Source of the DNA: an uncultured Dialister sp.
GTDB taxonomy: Bacteria > Bacillota > Negativicutes > Veillonellales > Dialisteraceae
DNA length: 12,921 nucleotides
Direction: 5' to 3'
NCBI GenBank assembly: GCA_934216155.1
Contig: CAKQBK010000072.1
Span: 1 to 12,921, forward strand
Under the pieces are notes generated by a model. The model saw nothing but the letters and a program-made list of their open reading frames with translations, had not been told where the DNA came from and did no database searches. The translations under genes and the position numbers were made by a program. The first letter of the stretch is position 1. Each line of letters starts with the position of its first letter. Below are positions 1-6,666 of the stretch, piece after piece.

Positions 1-79
1 TCTATTTTTTTGTAAACCAGTGGGAAACAAGGACAAGAAAAAAGCACACACCATATAGATGTATGCTTACTCCAAAACC

Positions 80-347
80 CTTAACTTAACAGCATTACCC
101 TGATGGGGCAATGCTATCAAGTTAAGCGAAATATGCGATGATTTCTACTGATGCAAAGGTTACTCAGGTTTCTCAGGATACTGAGGTTTCTCACGTTTCT
201 CGAATGAGCCAATAACGCTAGCGTCTATTGGCTCATTCGGAGAACCTGAGCAACCTGAGAACCCTTAGAAACTTGAGCAACCTGTCCCCACTAGCGGAAT
301 CATGTCTATCAACGCAAATCCTTAACTTAACAGCATTACCCGATGGG
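80..347 (+). repeat. Palindromic nonamer-repeat element, copy 1
   Basis: This is an imperfect palindrome. The left arm (158-202) is five 9-bp units such as GGTTACTCA and GGTTTCTCA. The right arm (242-286) is five units such as GAACCTGAG and CAACCTGAG, roughly their reverse complement. The centre (202-238) pairs GAATGAGCCAATA with TATTGGCTCATTC around the self-complementary ACGCTAGCGT. Outside the arms, TTAACTTAACAGCATTACC occurs as a direct repeat at both ends (81-99 and 322-340), and the left one can itself fold with AAGTTAAG at 119-126. Related copies lie at 6777-6997, 9742-9965 and 12729-12921. No protein is encoded. I infer a non-autonomous dispersed repeat; I cannot assign a known family. 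Confidence 0.85.
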
Positions 348-401
348 GAGGTAAGGTACAAGCCGCTGGCGTTAAGTTTCCCGCAAAACAATGTTATAAA
401 A

Positions 402-431
402 GGTTCATGGTTCATGGGTTCAAAGGTTCGG
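402..431 (+). repeat. Short GGTTCAT-type tandem repeat
   Basis: GGTTCAT occurs twice in tandem (402-415) and is followed by the related GGGTTCAAA and GGTTCGG. A similar stretch in inverted orientation, containing AACCTTCGAACCTTTGAT, lies at 6173-6190 upstream of the adhesin, so this is one more repeat type shared by both flanks of that gene. No function is visible. Confidence 0.5.
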
Positions 432-480
432 GATAGAACAATAACGAATTGTCCCACTAAAGTTTTCTGTCCACCCCTGG

Positions 481-501
481 CTACTAGCTACTAGTCACCA
501 A
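481..501 (+). repeat. Heptamer tandem repeat (CTACTAG type)
   Basis: CTACTAG occurs twice, followed by TCACCAA, all in 7-bp register. It is a short member of the heptamer family seen in every gap of this window (compare TAGTCCC/TAGTCAC at 10015-10056). Confidence 0.5.
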
Positions 502-511
502 AAGAAGAAAA

Positions 512-538
512 CGCGGCGCTTTATAATTTGTGCGCCGC
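512..538 (-). repeat. GC-rich hairpin repeat, left copy
   Basis: GCGGCGC (513-519) and GCGCCGC (532-538) form a 7-bp stem around a 12-base AT-rich loop. On the minus strand the stem is followed by TTTTCTTCTTTT, so it could act as a weak second terminator for the adhesin transcript. The same hairpin, with a 12-base loop, occurs in opposite orientation at 6711-6736. Both copies adjoin an ATTACGC-type heptamer array, so hairpin plus array behave as one composite repeat. Confidence 0.7.
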
Positions 539-543
539 ACCTT

Positions 544-612
544 CATTACGCATTACTCATTACGCATTCCGCATTGATTTTCATTACGCATTGCTTTTCA
601 TTCCGCATTAGT
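544..612 (+). repeat. Heptamer tandem array (CATTACG type)
   Basis: Degenerate 7-bp units CATTACG, CATTACT, CATTACG and CATTCCG run in tandem from 544. CATTGATTTT and CATTGCTTTT units with a 3-base insertion are interspersed among further CATTACG and CATTCCG units. The reverse-complement form (AATGCGT, AATGAGG) is at 6667-6708 next to the inverted GC-rich hairpin. It is non-coding. Confidence 0.8.
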
Positions 613-613
613 C

Positions 614-653
614 AAAAAAGAACTGCATCCGCATAGCGGGTGCAGTTCTTTTT
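614..653 (-). terminator. Rho-independent terminator of the adhesin gene (bidirectional)
   Basis: GAACTGCATCCGC (620-632) pairs with GCGGGTGCAGTTC (636-648) over 13 positions with one wobble pair and an ATA loop. An A-run (614-619) and a T-run (649-653) flank the stem, so it can terminate in both directions. It lies about 165 bases downstream of the adhesin stop codon on the minus strand and is the first strong terminator there. Confidence 0.85.
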
Positions 654-816
654 ATATATCTTCAATCCCATTTCGCCTGCAGGGTTCCGGCTGGAGGGGG
701 CGGCAGCCTGGGATGGAAGGGCGTAGCCGTCAGTACCTCTGGCTGGTTTCTATGTAGCGGTGCTTGTGCGCCGCTCTGCCACTAGGCATGACTCATTGCG
801 GATTTCCTACCGACGA

Positions 817-3800
817 CTATTCATTGGTGGTCGGTGCTTCGGCACTGGCTTTGTTGGAGGCTGCCATGGCCTGAAGTTCTGGTTTGAATTCTTCTACCAG
901 TTCTCTTTCGGCTTCTGCGCCGCGGGAGAGGGCTTTGTAGATGATTTCTGCCATTTCATAGCGGGTCATGGTCCGTTCGCCGTGGAATTCGCCATCCGGG
1001 TAGCCCTGTACGATGTCGTTGCCTGCCAGGCGGGAAACAGCTTCGTAAGCCCAGTGGTTTTCTGGTACGTCAGGGAAATCTTTGGACATATTCGGATTCA
1101 GTACGGAGAGGAGGGCATCCATGCGGGCGGTGAGATCATTGACCTGGGCTTTCAGCTCGTTGTTTTCCTTGCGGGTGAGCTTGTTGCCGCCCTGACCGAG
1201 ACGGACGGACACGCCGCCGCCTACCATATTTTCACCGGTGCCGAAGGCGGTGGACAGGTTCACCATCACATCTTCGTTGGGCCGGTAGAAGAGACCCATA
1301 GCAGTGGCGGTTTCGCTGCCATAGTTACCCATAGCGGCTGCGATATTCCACTTGGAGTCTGGATCAAATTCCATGGGGTGCAAGTTCGCCATAGCCGCTG
1401 CGTTGGCCCCCACCTTATTGACCTTGCCTTCCAAGTCGGTCTTCACATCATAGAGCTGACCGCCATTCACCGCATCCTTGCTGCCTGGGGCGATGCTGCC
1501 ATCACCCACATTGGTAATGGGCAGGTTTCCGGCATCGATACCATTCTGGTCGATCTTGATGTCTGTACCTTTGACAGTGAAGGAGCCAGCATCTACATTT
1601 CCGCCTACCGTAAGGTTCTTATCCATAGTCACATCATCATGGAAATTGGATTTTCCAGTAACATCCAGTGTGTCGGTGACCTTCAGATCTTTCGTAGTGG
1701 TTGTGCCTTCTACGGTAAGATTCTTTTTCACCGTCGCATTGCCTTCCATGGTCACATCGCCTTTTAATGTCGATTTGCCTGTGACTTCCAGCTCGCCAGT
1801 TGTGGTTTTGCCTGCGATATTGGCATTGCCACGTACCCCCAGGTCTTTCATCACATCGGCATAGTCCATTTTTACATAGTTGGCTTCTACTTTACCGGTA
1901 GAAATTTCATTGCCTTTAATGTTGGTCCAACCCTGTGCAGCTCCAGTAGATGTGTGATCTTCTGTAGTAAAGCTGGTCTGGTTATCACTATTCTGAATCA
2001 AGAGCCCATTTTTGTTATTGATAACAGTAGAGGTCTGCCCATCCTCTGTAACCTGATTAGCCGATGCATTGGCATAATCAGTAGATACATTGGAAGCGCT
2101 ACCATCTTTCTTAATGACAGAAGTCTGGATTTGCTCATCAGTCTGTTCAATCGCTGTGGTTACATCACTATTTTCAATAGTAGACTTCGTAGATTTCGCG
2201 GTCTTCTTTGTTACATTGGTACCACCTACGGTTTCAGTCATAGAATTCGATGCGTTATTCTCAATATCTTTTGCATCATTCTTGATAGTTCCATCTGTCG
2301 CCGTATTGGTAATATCTTTGGCATCCTGCTTGGTTTCCGTTTTGGTAGTACCATTATCAACTGTATCAGTGATAGAAGTAGTATCAGTCACACGAGTATT
2401 ATTTCCAACCTGATCGGTAATCTTAGTCCCCGCCGTATTAGTGATTTCGTCGGTAGCATTGTTAATGATATCTTTGCCTGCGATGCCTACCGTGCCACCA
2501 TTGGAAGCGATTGTGATATCCTTATCCCCCTGCTGAATGACAGTAGAAGTCGTGCCATTTCCTACCGCAGAAGTGATGCTGTCTTTCTTCTGGCTGATAA
2601 GGGATGTATTTGTACCTTCTTTTACTGCCGTATCGATGGAGTCTGCCTTCACATTGGATACAGCGCTACTGGTTCCATTGGTTACCGAGCCAGAAATCTG
2701 TGTCTTATCCTGGATAGTTGCAGAAGTATTTGTTCCATCGGTAATGGCCGTAGAAGTAGATTCCGCTGTTTTGGTTTCAGAATTCGACAGAGTTCCTTTG
2801 ATAATATAATCTCTCGATTCTGTAGCACCACGGATATATTCAGCCTTTTCTCCAGTCCCTTTGATGCTGACTTCGGTGGTAGTCTTTCCTGCCACTTTAG
2901 TTTCCTTGTTGGTACCATACGCATTATCTACCGTGTCAATCATGCCACTAGAAGCATTGCGGCTGATATCGGTGGCATTGGTGGTCTGGGTACCACTCAC
3001 ATTGGTAGTCTGGTCACCAGTAACATTGGTTTCCTGTCCATTTTTGAAGTTTTCAGTGACTTTACCTTCTACGGTTTCCGTCTTAGTGCCCTTCACATCA
3101 TGGATTTCATTGCCACCTACCGTGGTAGTGAGATCTTTCTGGTAATCTTCCGTCACATTTTCCGTTACAGTCTCTTTCTTGTTCCCCGTAATGGTAGTCG
3201 TCTGATCGCCAGTGATATTGTTAATCTGTCCGCCAGAAATATTATTTTCCTGACCGCCATCAATAGTGTTTGTCTGCTTTCCAGTCACTTTGTTATTCTG
3301 GTTTCCAGTGACAGTATGATTTTCTTCTCCAGTCACATTGGTTGTTAATCCACCATTGTAATTTTCTTCGGTAGCACCGGTTACTGTAGTAGTCAACTTC
3401 CCACCAATGGTATTTGTCATGTCTCCAGTAGTCTTGTTAGTAATATTGGTTGCCGAGTTTTCGATATCGCCAGTGACTTTATTCTTCAGATTACCACCGA
3501 CCGTATTGGTCATATCACCACTAGCCTTATTCACAATATCTTTTGCATCATTGGTGATGGTACCATCTTTCGCCGTATTGGTAATATCGGTAGAGGTCAT
3601 TTCAGACTTCGTTTCCTTACCGTCCTCTCCAATTACAGATTCTGCGATACGGCCACCTTCCTGCTTGGTATAGCTCTTGTTGCCATCTTTGTCTTTCGCA
3701 TAACCATAAATACCTTTTCCATCTTGGCGAGTACTAGAGGTATTCCCATCCTTATCCGTCAATGTATTTTTCGTATCTGTAGAGGTCTGGGTAAAGGTAT

Positions 3801-5991
3801 TGTTATTGCCTTCGGAGTCTTTGGCTACATTTGCTACCCCATCCGCAGTGACATTGGAAGTGGCTTCTTTCCAGTCAGCAGCATCACCTTGATGGGCATA
3901 ATTGAAAGTTCCTTTTTCCGTATGAGTGAACTGACTCTCTGTGGTTTGACCATTTTTCTTGATGCTTGCATTATTTGTCATACTATCAGCTGTAATGGTC
4001 GTTGCACTGTTATGGATAGTTCCATCGGAATCGGTCTTTGTATTGGACATGGAAATCTCATTTACATTGAGGTTACCATCTACAGTCAGATTTTTCTTTA
4101 CCGTTACATTGTCTCCAAAGGTAGCTTCGCCTGTAGTTTTCAGTGTACCATTTACGGTCGTATTCTTCAGCGATGTGTCTCCTGTGACATCCAGCTTACC
4201 ACCAATTGTCGCATCTCCTGTGGTGGTAATAGTTTCTGCTCCCAGATTCTTCACTTTGGACACATTGCCTTCCTGGTCGAAGTGTACCTTGCCTTCAATC
4301 ACAGTCTGATTATTTGCTTCTACACTTGTATCTGTCCGCCCAATGCCAGCCGTCCGCTTATTGGTTGCTGCAATATCATTTGCCAAAGCGGCATCTGCAT
4401 TTGCTCTAGCCTGTCCTTCTGCCTGAAGAGCTGCATTGGTTTTTCCCAATTCCGTATTGAAATGATTGTTTGTGTTCACCAATTCCTGATTGACAGCAGC
4501 GATTGTATTCGCATTGGCATCGATACGATCAGACAGTGCATTATCAGCGGCTGTGCGGTCTGCGACTTCCTGCACTAAGCCATCATTCAACTTATTCAAG
4601 TTTTCGCCAACAGATTTTGAACTATCGAGATAGGTACCATTATTGACTGTCCCTACTTTGTTGTTCAAATCAGCAATGGCCGTTTCATTTGTTGCAATTT
4701 TCCCTTCCGCAGTGGTTAGTTTTCCATTGATGGTTGTAATATCGTTTTTATTTTGAGTAATGTTGTCCTTATTCTGGTCGATGGCTGCTTTGTTTGCATC
4801 AATCATTCCAGATAATTCGGTATCTTTATCTTTCAAACCAGTAATATCATTGGTATTTTGGTCAATTTTACCTTCTAAACGAACATCTGCATTTTTTAAA
4901 TCAATAATATTAGATTCTGCTGTTGTCATACGTCCAGAAAGGTCAGTCAAAGTTGTATCTGTGGTTGCTGCCTTGGTCTTCAAATCATCAATTGATGTTT
5001 TATTTGCATCAATTTTCGTTGTATTGGCAGCAATCTTACCATCCAATTCAGTCTTTGCTGTATTAATTTTTCCTTCCAAGTCCGTTTTGGCTGTAGTGAT
5101 CTTTCCCTCAAGGTCAGTCTTAGCCGTAGTCAATGCATCTGAAGTCGCAAATTTTCCATCCGCTTCAGCTTTTGTATAAGAATCTCCTACATTGGCCTTT
5201 CCAGCTAATGCAGTGTTTACATCCGTTGTCTTGGCATAGTCTGCTAATTTTGTATCTACACTAGTACTAGCAGCAGTCAATTTACTGTCTACTTCATCTT
5301 TGGTATATGTTTTTCCTACTGCAGTTTCCAAGGCTTCAATCTTGGTTCCCTGTTCTGTTACTGTTGTACTATCGGCTTTAGTACCCAACTTGGTGTCTAC
5401 TTCATCTTTGGTGTATGTTTTTCCTACTGCAGTTTCCAAAGCTTCAATCTTGGTTCCCTGTTCTGTTACTGTTGTACTATCGGCTTTAGTACCCAACTTG
5501 GTGTCTACTTCATCTTTGGTGTATGTTTTTCCTACTGCAGTTTCCAAAGCTTCAATCTTGGTTCCCTGTTCTGTTACTGTTGTACTATCGGCTTTAGTAC
5601 CCAACTTGGTGTCTACTTCATCTTTGGTGTATGTTTTTCCTACTGCAGTTTCCAAGGCTTCAATCTTGGTTCCCTGTGCTGTTACTGTTGTACTATCGGC
5701 TTTAGCCGCTACTTCCGTTTTAGTTGCAAACGAGGTATCAACTTCGCCTTTAGTATATACTTCATTTACTGTACTTGTTGTACTTTCATCTACATGTACC
5801 GTCGCCCCAACATTCACAAAGCCACCGCAAACAATAGCCGTAGCAGCAGCCAGAGCCAGAAGAGCCCGTTTACCGTACCCCCCCATTTTTTCCGAGCCTG
5901 TCGCTGACTTGGTATGGGATCTAGCGATTTCAGAAGCGACAACATAGCAGTTCTTTGCTTTCGACCAGATGACTTTGTAAATGTTATTCAT
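817..5991 (-). CDS. Trimeric autotransporter adhesin with C-terminal SLH domain
   Basis: This 1724-residue surface protein most likely acts as an adhesin. Residues 1-24 (MNNIYKVIWSKAKNCYVVAS) are an extended signal peptide region of type V autotransporters, followed by a hydrophobic export segment (about 41-63). Four 36-residue coiled-coil repeats cover 97-238, and heptad-rich coiled coil runs to about 550. Beta-rich modules with NLTV(D/E)G motifs lie at 590-645 and 1390-1475. Eighteen octapeptides span 862-1005 and five 20-residue repeats span 1066-1165. The neck carries AVNGGQLYDV (1508-1517), the YadA-type anchor is about 1527-1598, a coiled coil is 1603-1634, and one SLH domain with TRYEMA is 1638-1690. 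No YadA-type head repeats are visible. The start is supported by AAAGGGGG, seven to nine bases upstream. The barrel places the C-terminus in the periplasm, so the SLH domain should bind peptidoglycan (inference from Negativicutes OmpM). The gene appears monocistronic. Confidence 0.95.
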   Translation of the reverse strand: MNNIYKVIWSKAKNCYVVASEIARSHTKSATGSEKMGGYGKRALLALAAATAIVCGGFVNVGATVHVDESTTSTVNEVYTKGEVDTSFATKTEVAAKADSTTVTAQGTKIEALETAVGKTYTKDEVDTKLGTKADSTTVTEQGTKIEALETAVGKTYTKDEVDTKLGTKADSTTVTEQGTKIEALETAVGKTYTKDEVDTKLGTKADSTTVTEQGTKIEALETAVGKTYTKDEVDSKLTAASTSVDTKLADYAKTTDVNTALAGKANVGDSYTKAEADGKFATSDALTTAKTDLEGKITTAKTDLEGKINTAKTELDGKIAANTTKIDANKTSIDDLKTKAATTDTTLTDLSGRMTTAESNIIDLKNADVRLEGKIDQNTNDITGLKDKDTELSGMIDANKAAIDQNKDNITQNKNDITTINGKLTTAEGKIATNETAIADLNNKVGTVNNGTYLDSSKSVGENLNKLNDGLVQEVADRTAADNALSDRIDANANTIAAVNQELVNTNNHFNTELGKTNAALQAEGQARANADAALANDIAATNKRTAGIGRTDTSVEANNQTVIEGKVHFDQEGNVSKVKNLGAETITTTGDATIGGKLDVTGDTSLKNTTVNGTLKTTGEATFGDNVTVKKNLTVDGNLNVNEISMSNTKTDSDGTIHNSATTITADSMTNNASIKKNGQTTESQFTHTEKGTFNYAHQGDAADWKEATSNVTADGVANVAKDSEGNNNTFTQTSTDTKNTLTDKDGNTSSTRQDGKGIYGYAKDKDGNKSYTKQEGGRIAESVIGEDGKETKSEMTSTDITNTAKDGTITNDAKDIVNKASGDMTNTVGGNLKNKVTGDIENSATNITNKTTGDMTNTIGGKLTTTVTGATEENYNGGLTTNVTGEENHTVTGNQNNKVTGKQTNTIDGGQENNISGGQINNITGDQTTTITGNKKETVTENVTEDYQKDLTTTVGGNEIHDVKGTKTETVEGKVTENFKNGQETNVTGDQTTNVSGTQTTNATDISRNASSGMIDTVDNAYGTNKETKVAGKTTTEVSIKGTGEKAEYIRGATESRDYIIKGTLSNSETKTAESTSTAITDGTNTSATIQDKTQISGSVTNGTSSAVSNVKADSIDTAVKEGTNTSLISQKKDSITSAVGNGTTSTVIQQGDKDITIASNGGTVGIAGKDIINNATDEITNTAGTKITDQVGNNTRVTDTTSITDTVDNGTTKTETKQDAKDITNTATDGTIKNDAKDIENNASNSMTETVGGTNVTKKTAKSTKSTIENSDVTTAIEQTDEQIQTSVIKKDGSASNVSTDYANASANQVTEDGQTSTVINNKNGLLIQNSDNQTSFTTEDHTSTGAAQGWTNIKGNEISTGKVEANYVKMDYADVMKDLGVRGNANIAGKTTTGELEVTGKSTLKGDVTMEGNATVKKNLTVEGTTTTKDLKVTDTLDVTGKSNFHDDVTMDKNLTVGGNVDAGSFTVKGTDIKIDQNGIDAGNLPITNVGDGSIAPGSKDAVNGGQLYDVKTDLEGKVNKVGANAAAMANLHPMEFDPDSKWNIAAAMGNYGSETATAMGLFYRPNEDVMVNLSTAFGTGENMVGGGVSVRLGQGGNKLTRKENNELKAQVNDLTARMDALLSVLNPNMSKDFPDVPENHWAYEAVSRLAGNDIVQGYPDGEFHGERTMTRYEMAEIIYKALSRGAEAERELVEEFKPELQAMAASNKASAEAPTTNE
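922..1080 (-). other. SLH domain coding segment at the adhesin C-terminus
   Basis: Residues 1638-1690 contain DFPDVPENHWAYEAV, then GYPDGEF and TRYEMAEIIYKAL, the pattern of a single S-layer homology repeat as in Negativicutes OmpM porins. SLH domains normally work in threes. Here one copy per chain in an obligate trimer would give three. A coiled coil (1603-1634) separates it from the barrel, like the SLH-coiled coil-barrel order of OmpM but reversed in sequence direction. Confidence 0.85.
2497..2796 (-). repeat. Five 20-residue stalk repeats in the adhesin
   Basis: Residues 1066-1165 divide into five consecutive 20-residue units, each starting with Gly-Thr (GTLSN, GTNTS, GTSSA, GTNTS, GTTST). 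The later units share a centre like QxKDSI and an end like TAV.N/EG. Related units of 19-21 residues occur at 748-816 (DGNTS, DGNKS, DGKET) and around 1213-1250. The units are diverged at DNA level, so they are older than the 108-bp repeats. A beta-rich trimeric stalk is my inference. Confidence 0.65.
2977..3408 (-). repeat. Eighteen octapeptide (VxGxxxxx) repeats in the adhesin stalk
   Basis: Residues 862-1005 fall into 18 uninterrupted 8-residue units, mostly starting V/I-x-G (VTGNQNNK, VTGKQTNT, IDGGQENN, ISGGQINN, ITGDQTTT and so on). Three further units precede them (831-854), followed by a one-residue slip. The VxGxxxxx pattern is that of the triple-stranded beta-helix in phage T4 gp5 and VgrG spikes, which are also trimers. 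A needle-like beta-helical stalk is therefore inferred. Confidence 0.75.
5278..5703 (-). repeat. 108-bp tandem repeats near the adhesin N-terminus
   Basis: Four tandem units of 108 bp encode a 36-residue block (…TKIEALETAVGKTYTKDEVD…) at residues 97-238. The inner units are almost identical at DNA level, including synonymous positions. The outermost units differ slightly (an AQG for EQG change; DSKL for DTKL). Near identity indicates recent duplication or active homogenisation. 108 bp is a multiple of three, so copy-number change would keep the frame and alter stalk length. Confidence 0.9.
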
Positions 5992-5997
5992 GATGTG

Positions 5998-6007
5998 TTC
6001 CCCCTTT
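5998..6007 (-). promoter_or_regulatory. Ribosome binding site of the adhesin
   Basis: On the minus strand AAAGGGGG lies upstream of the ATG at 5991, with a suitable spacing. It resembles the Shine-Dalgarno consensus and supports this start, which also gives a complete extended signal peptide. Confidence 0.75.
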
Positions 6008-6068
6008 GGTGGAATCCTGCTCCCCTCTGCCGGATAGAGATCTGGAGCATGAAATGAGTAACGAATGA

Positions 6069-6172
6069 GTAGCTAGTGGCTTGTAGCCGGTAGCCGGGAA
6101 AAGGGACTAGGGATTAGGGATTAGGGATTAGGGATTAGGGATTAGGGTTTGGGGTTTGGGGTTTGGGGTTTG
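6069..6172 (+). repeat. G-rich heptamer array upstream of the adhesin
   Basis: Units GTAGCTA, GTGGCTT, GTAGCCG, GTAGCCG (6069-6096) lead into ten uninterrupted 7-bp units from 6103: GGGACTA once, GGGATTA five times, then GGGTTTG four times. The plus strand therefore has ten runs of three or four G at 7-bp spacing, a pattern able to form G-quadruplexes. It lies about 110-180 bases upstream of the adhesin start. The perfect units suggest recent slippage. Confidence 0.9.
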
Positions 6173-6306
6173 AACCTTCGAACCTTTGATATAATGACCA
6201 GTAGCATGTAGCCAGGTTTCCCCTGAGCACCTTGTGTCCCTTGAGAACCTTTTCTAACCTATCTCCTAACTTGTCTTCTTCCTTTTTCCATCCTAGCAAT
6301 TCCCGC

Positions 6307-6403
6307 GGTGGATTTCTTCTTTTTCTGCAAAAGTGGTCATTTTAACGCAAAAGTGGTCATTTTTATCAATTAGCCATTTTATTCTCAATTAGAAAAATCC
6401 ACC
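6307..6403. repeat. 20-bp-period repeats within a short inverted repeat; possible IS21-family remnant
   Basis: GCAAAAGTGGTCATTTT occurs at 6327-6343 and 6347-6363, exactly 20 bp apart. A degenerate third unit starts at about 6367 (CAATTAGCCATTTTATT). The cluster sits inside an inverted repeat, GGTGGATTTCTTCT (6307-6320) and AGAAAAATCCACC (6391-6403). Multiple repeats of about 20 bp containing AAAGTGGTCA are, from memory, typical of IS21-family ends, but no istA/istB genes are present, so at most this is a remnant. Alternatively the direct repeats are an operator for the adhesin. Confidence 0.5.
6360..6388 (-). promoter_or_regulatory. Candidate adhesin promoter
   Basis: On the minus strand TTGAGA (6388-6383) and TAAAAA (6365-6360) are 17 bp apart, with TG one base before the -10 giving an extended -10 box. 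The two GTGGTCA direct repeats lie immediately downstream, over the expected start of transcription. The predicted leader would be about 360 nt and include the C-rich complement of the heptamer array. This is assigned by eye only. Confidence 0.35.
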
Positions 6404-6429
6404 GTCTGACGCGATAGACTGGTGGATTT
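6395..6429 (-). terminator. Terminator-like hairpin upstream of the adhesin
   Basis: AAATCCACCGTCT (6395-6407) pairs with AGAC-T-GGTGGATTT (6416-6429) with one bulged base and an 8-base loop. Read on the minus strand the stem ends in GGTGGATTTTTCT, as in a rho-independent terminator. It would stop transcripts arriving from the kinase side. A second GGTGGATTTC at 6307-6316 could pair with the same AAATCCACC instead. Confidence 0.5.
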
Positions 6430-6452
6430 CCGTAAAATAGGCGACTTTAAGT

Positions 6453-6470
6453 GATGCATAAGTATGCATC
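6453..6470. promoter_or_regulatory. Perfect palindrome, possible operator
   Basis: GATGCATA and TATGCATC form a perfect 8-bp inverted repeat with a 2-base spacer. It lies about 70 bp upstream of the candidate adhesin promoter on the minus strand. The size suits a dimeric regulator, but no regulator gene is nearby and the assignment is speculative. Confidence 0.3.
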
Positions 6471-6577
6471 TTATACATTTTCACATTCCACCAATTTTTC
6501 ACGCGCTTCCGATGAACCAAAGCAGCTTCTTCTCCAGCTATTCTGCCCTGGCCTCATCTTTACCTACAGTGTAGCAA

Positions 6578-6627
6578 ATAAAAAAAAACTTGACCCTGTC
6601 AAAAGTGACGGGATCAGGGGATTTTTT
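6578..6627 (-). terminator. Rho-independent terminator downstream of the kinase (bidirectional)
   Basis: CTTGACCCTGTCA (6589-6601) pairs with TGACGGGATCAGG (6606-6618) with one mismatch and an AAAG loop. Nine A (6580-6588) and six T (6622-6627) flank it, so it has a T-run in either direction. On the minus strand it is the first strong terminator after the kinase gene, about 370 bases beyond its stop codon and past a palindromic element. Confidence 0.8.
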
Positions 6628-6666
6628 AGAAAAAGTTTTGAGTCGTTTCTATTTTTTTACGCTCTC

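Larger units (their letters stand above)
1..816. other. Gene-free, repeat-rich region downstream of the adhesin
   Basis: I find no supportable gene here. Bases 1-79 show no recognisable structure. Then follow a palindromic nonamer element (80-347), a GGTTCAT-type short repeat (402-431), an imperfect hairpin around ACAAT/ATTGT (428-454), CTACTAG heptamers (481-501), a GC-rich hairpin (512-538), a CATTACG heptamer array (544-612) and the adhesin terminator (614-653). Bases 654-816, between the terminator and the adhesin stop codon, are GC-richer and hold nothing I can name beyond a small ACCGAC/GTCGGT inverted repeat overlapping the stop codon. Confidence 0.7.

Noticed and set aside
228..494. 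88-codon open frame starting in palindromic element copy 1
   Set aside because: The Asn-Leu-Ser-type repeat in its translation is just the 9-bp repeat read as three codons; it crosses several repeat types and has no supporting features.
5278..5703. Tandem repeats considered as a CRISPR array
   Set aside because: The units are 108 bp, directly adjacent without unique spacers, and in frame within a coding region.
760..5947. Long open frames on the plus strand opposite the adhesin (for example 760-1767, 1954-3348, 3724-4578, 5300-5947)
   Set aside because: They mirror the repetitive, stop-poor adhesin coding strand, have implausible composition, no recognisable domains and no good ribosome sites.
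5820..5991. Lipoprotein signal (TAIVC) in the adhesin leader
   Set aside because: Valine directly before the cysteine does not fit a lipobox, and the extended signal peptide plus YadA anchor explain export.
6103..6172. GGGATTA repeats considered as a true telomere or chromosome end
   Set aside because: The array is internal, short and flanked by bacterial genes; it belongs to the 7-bp repeat family of the gaps.
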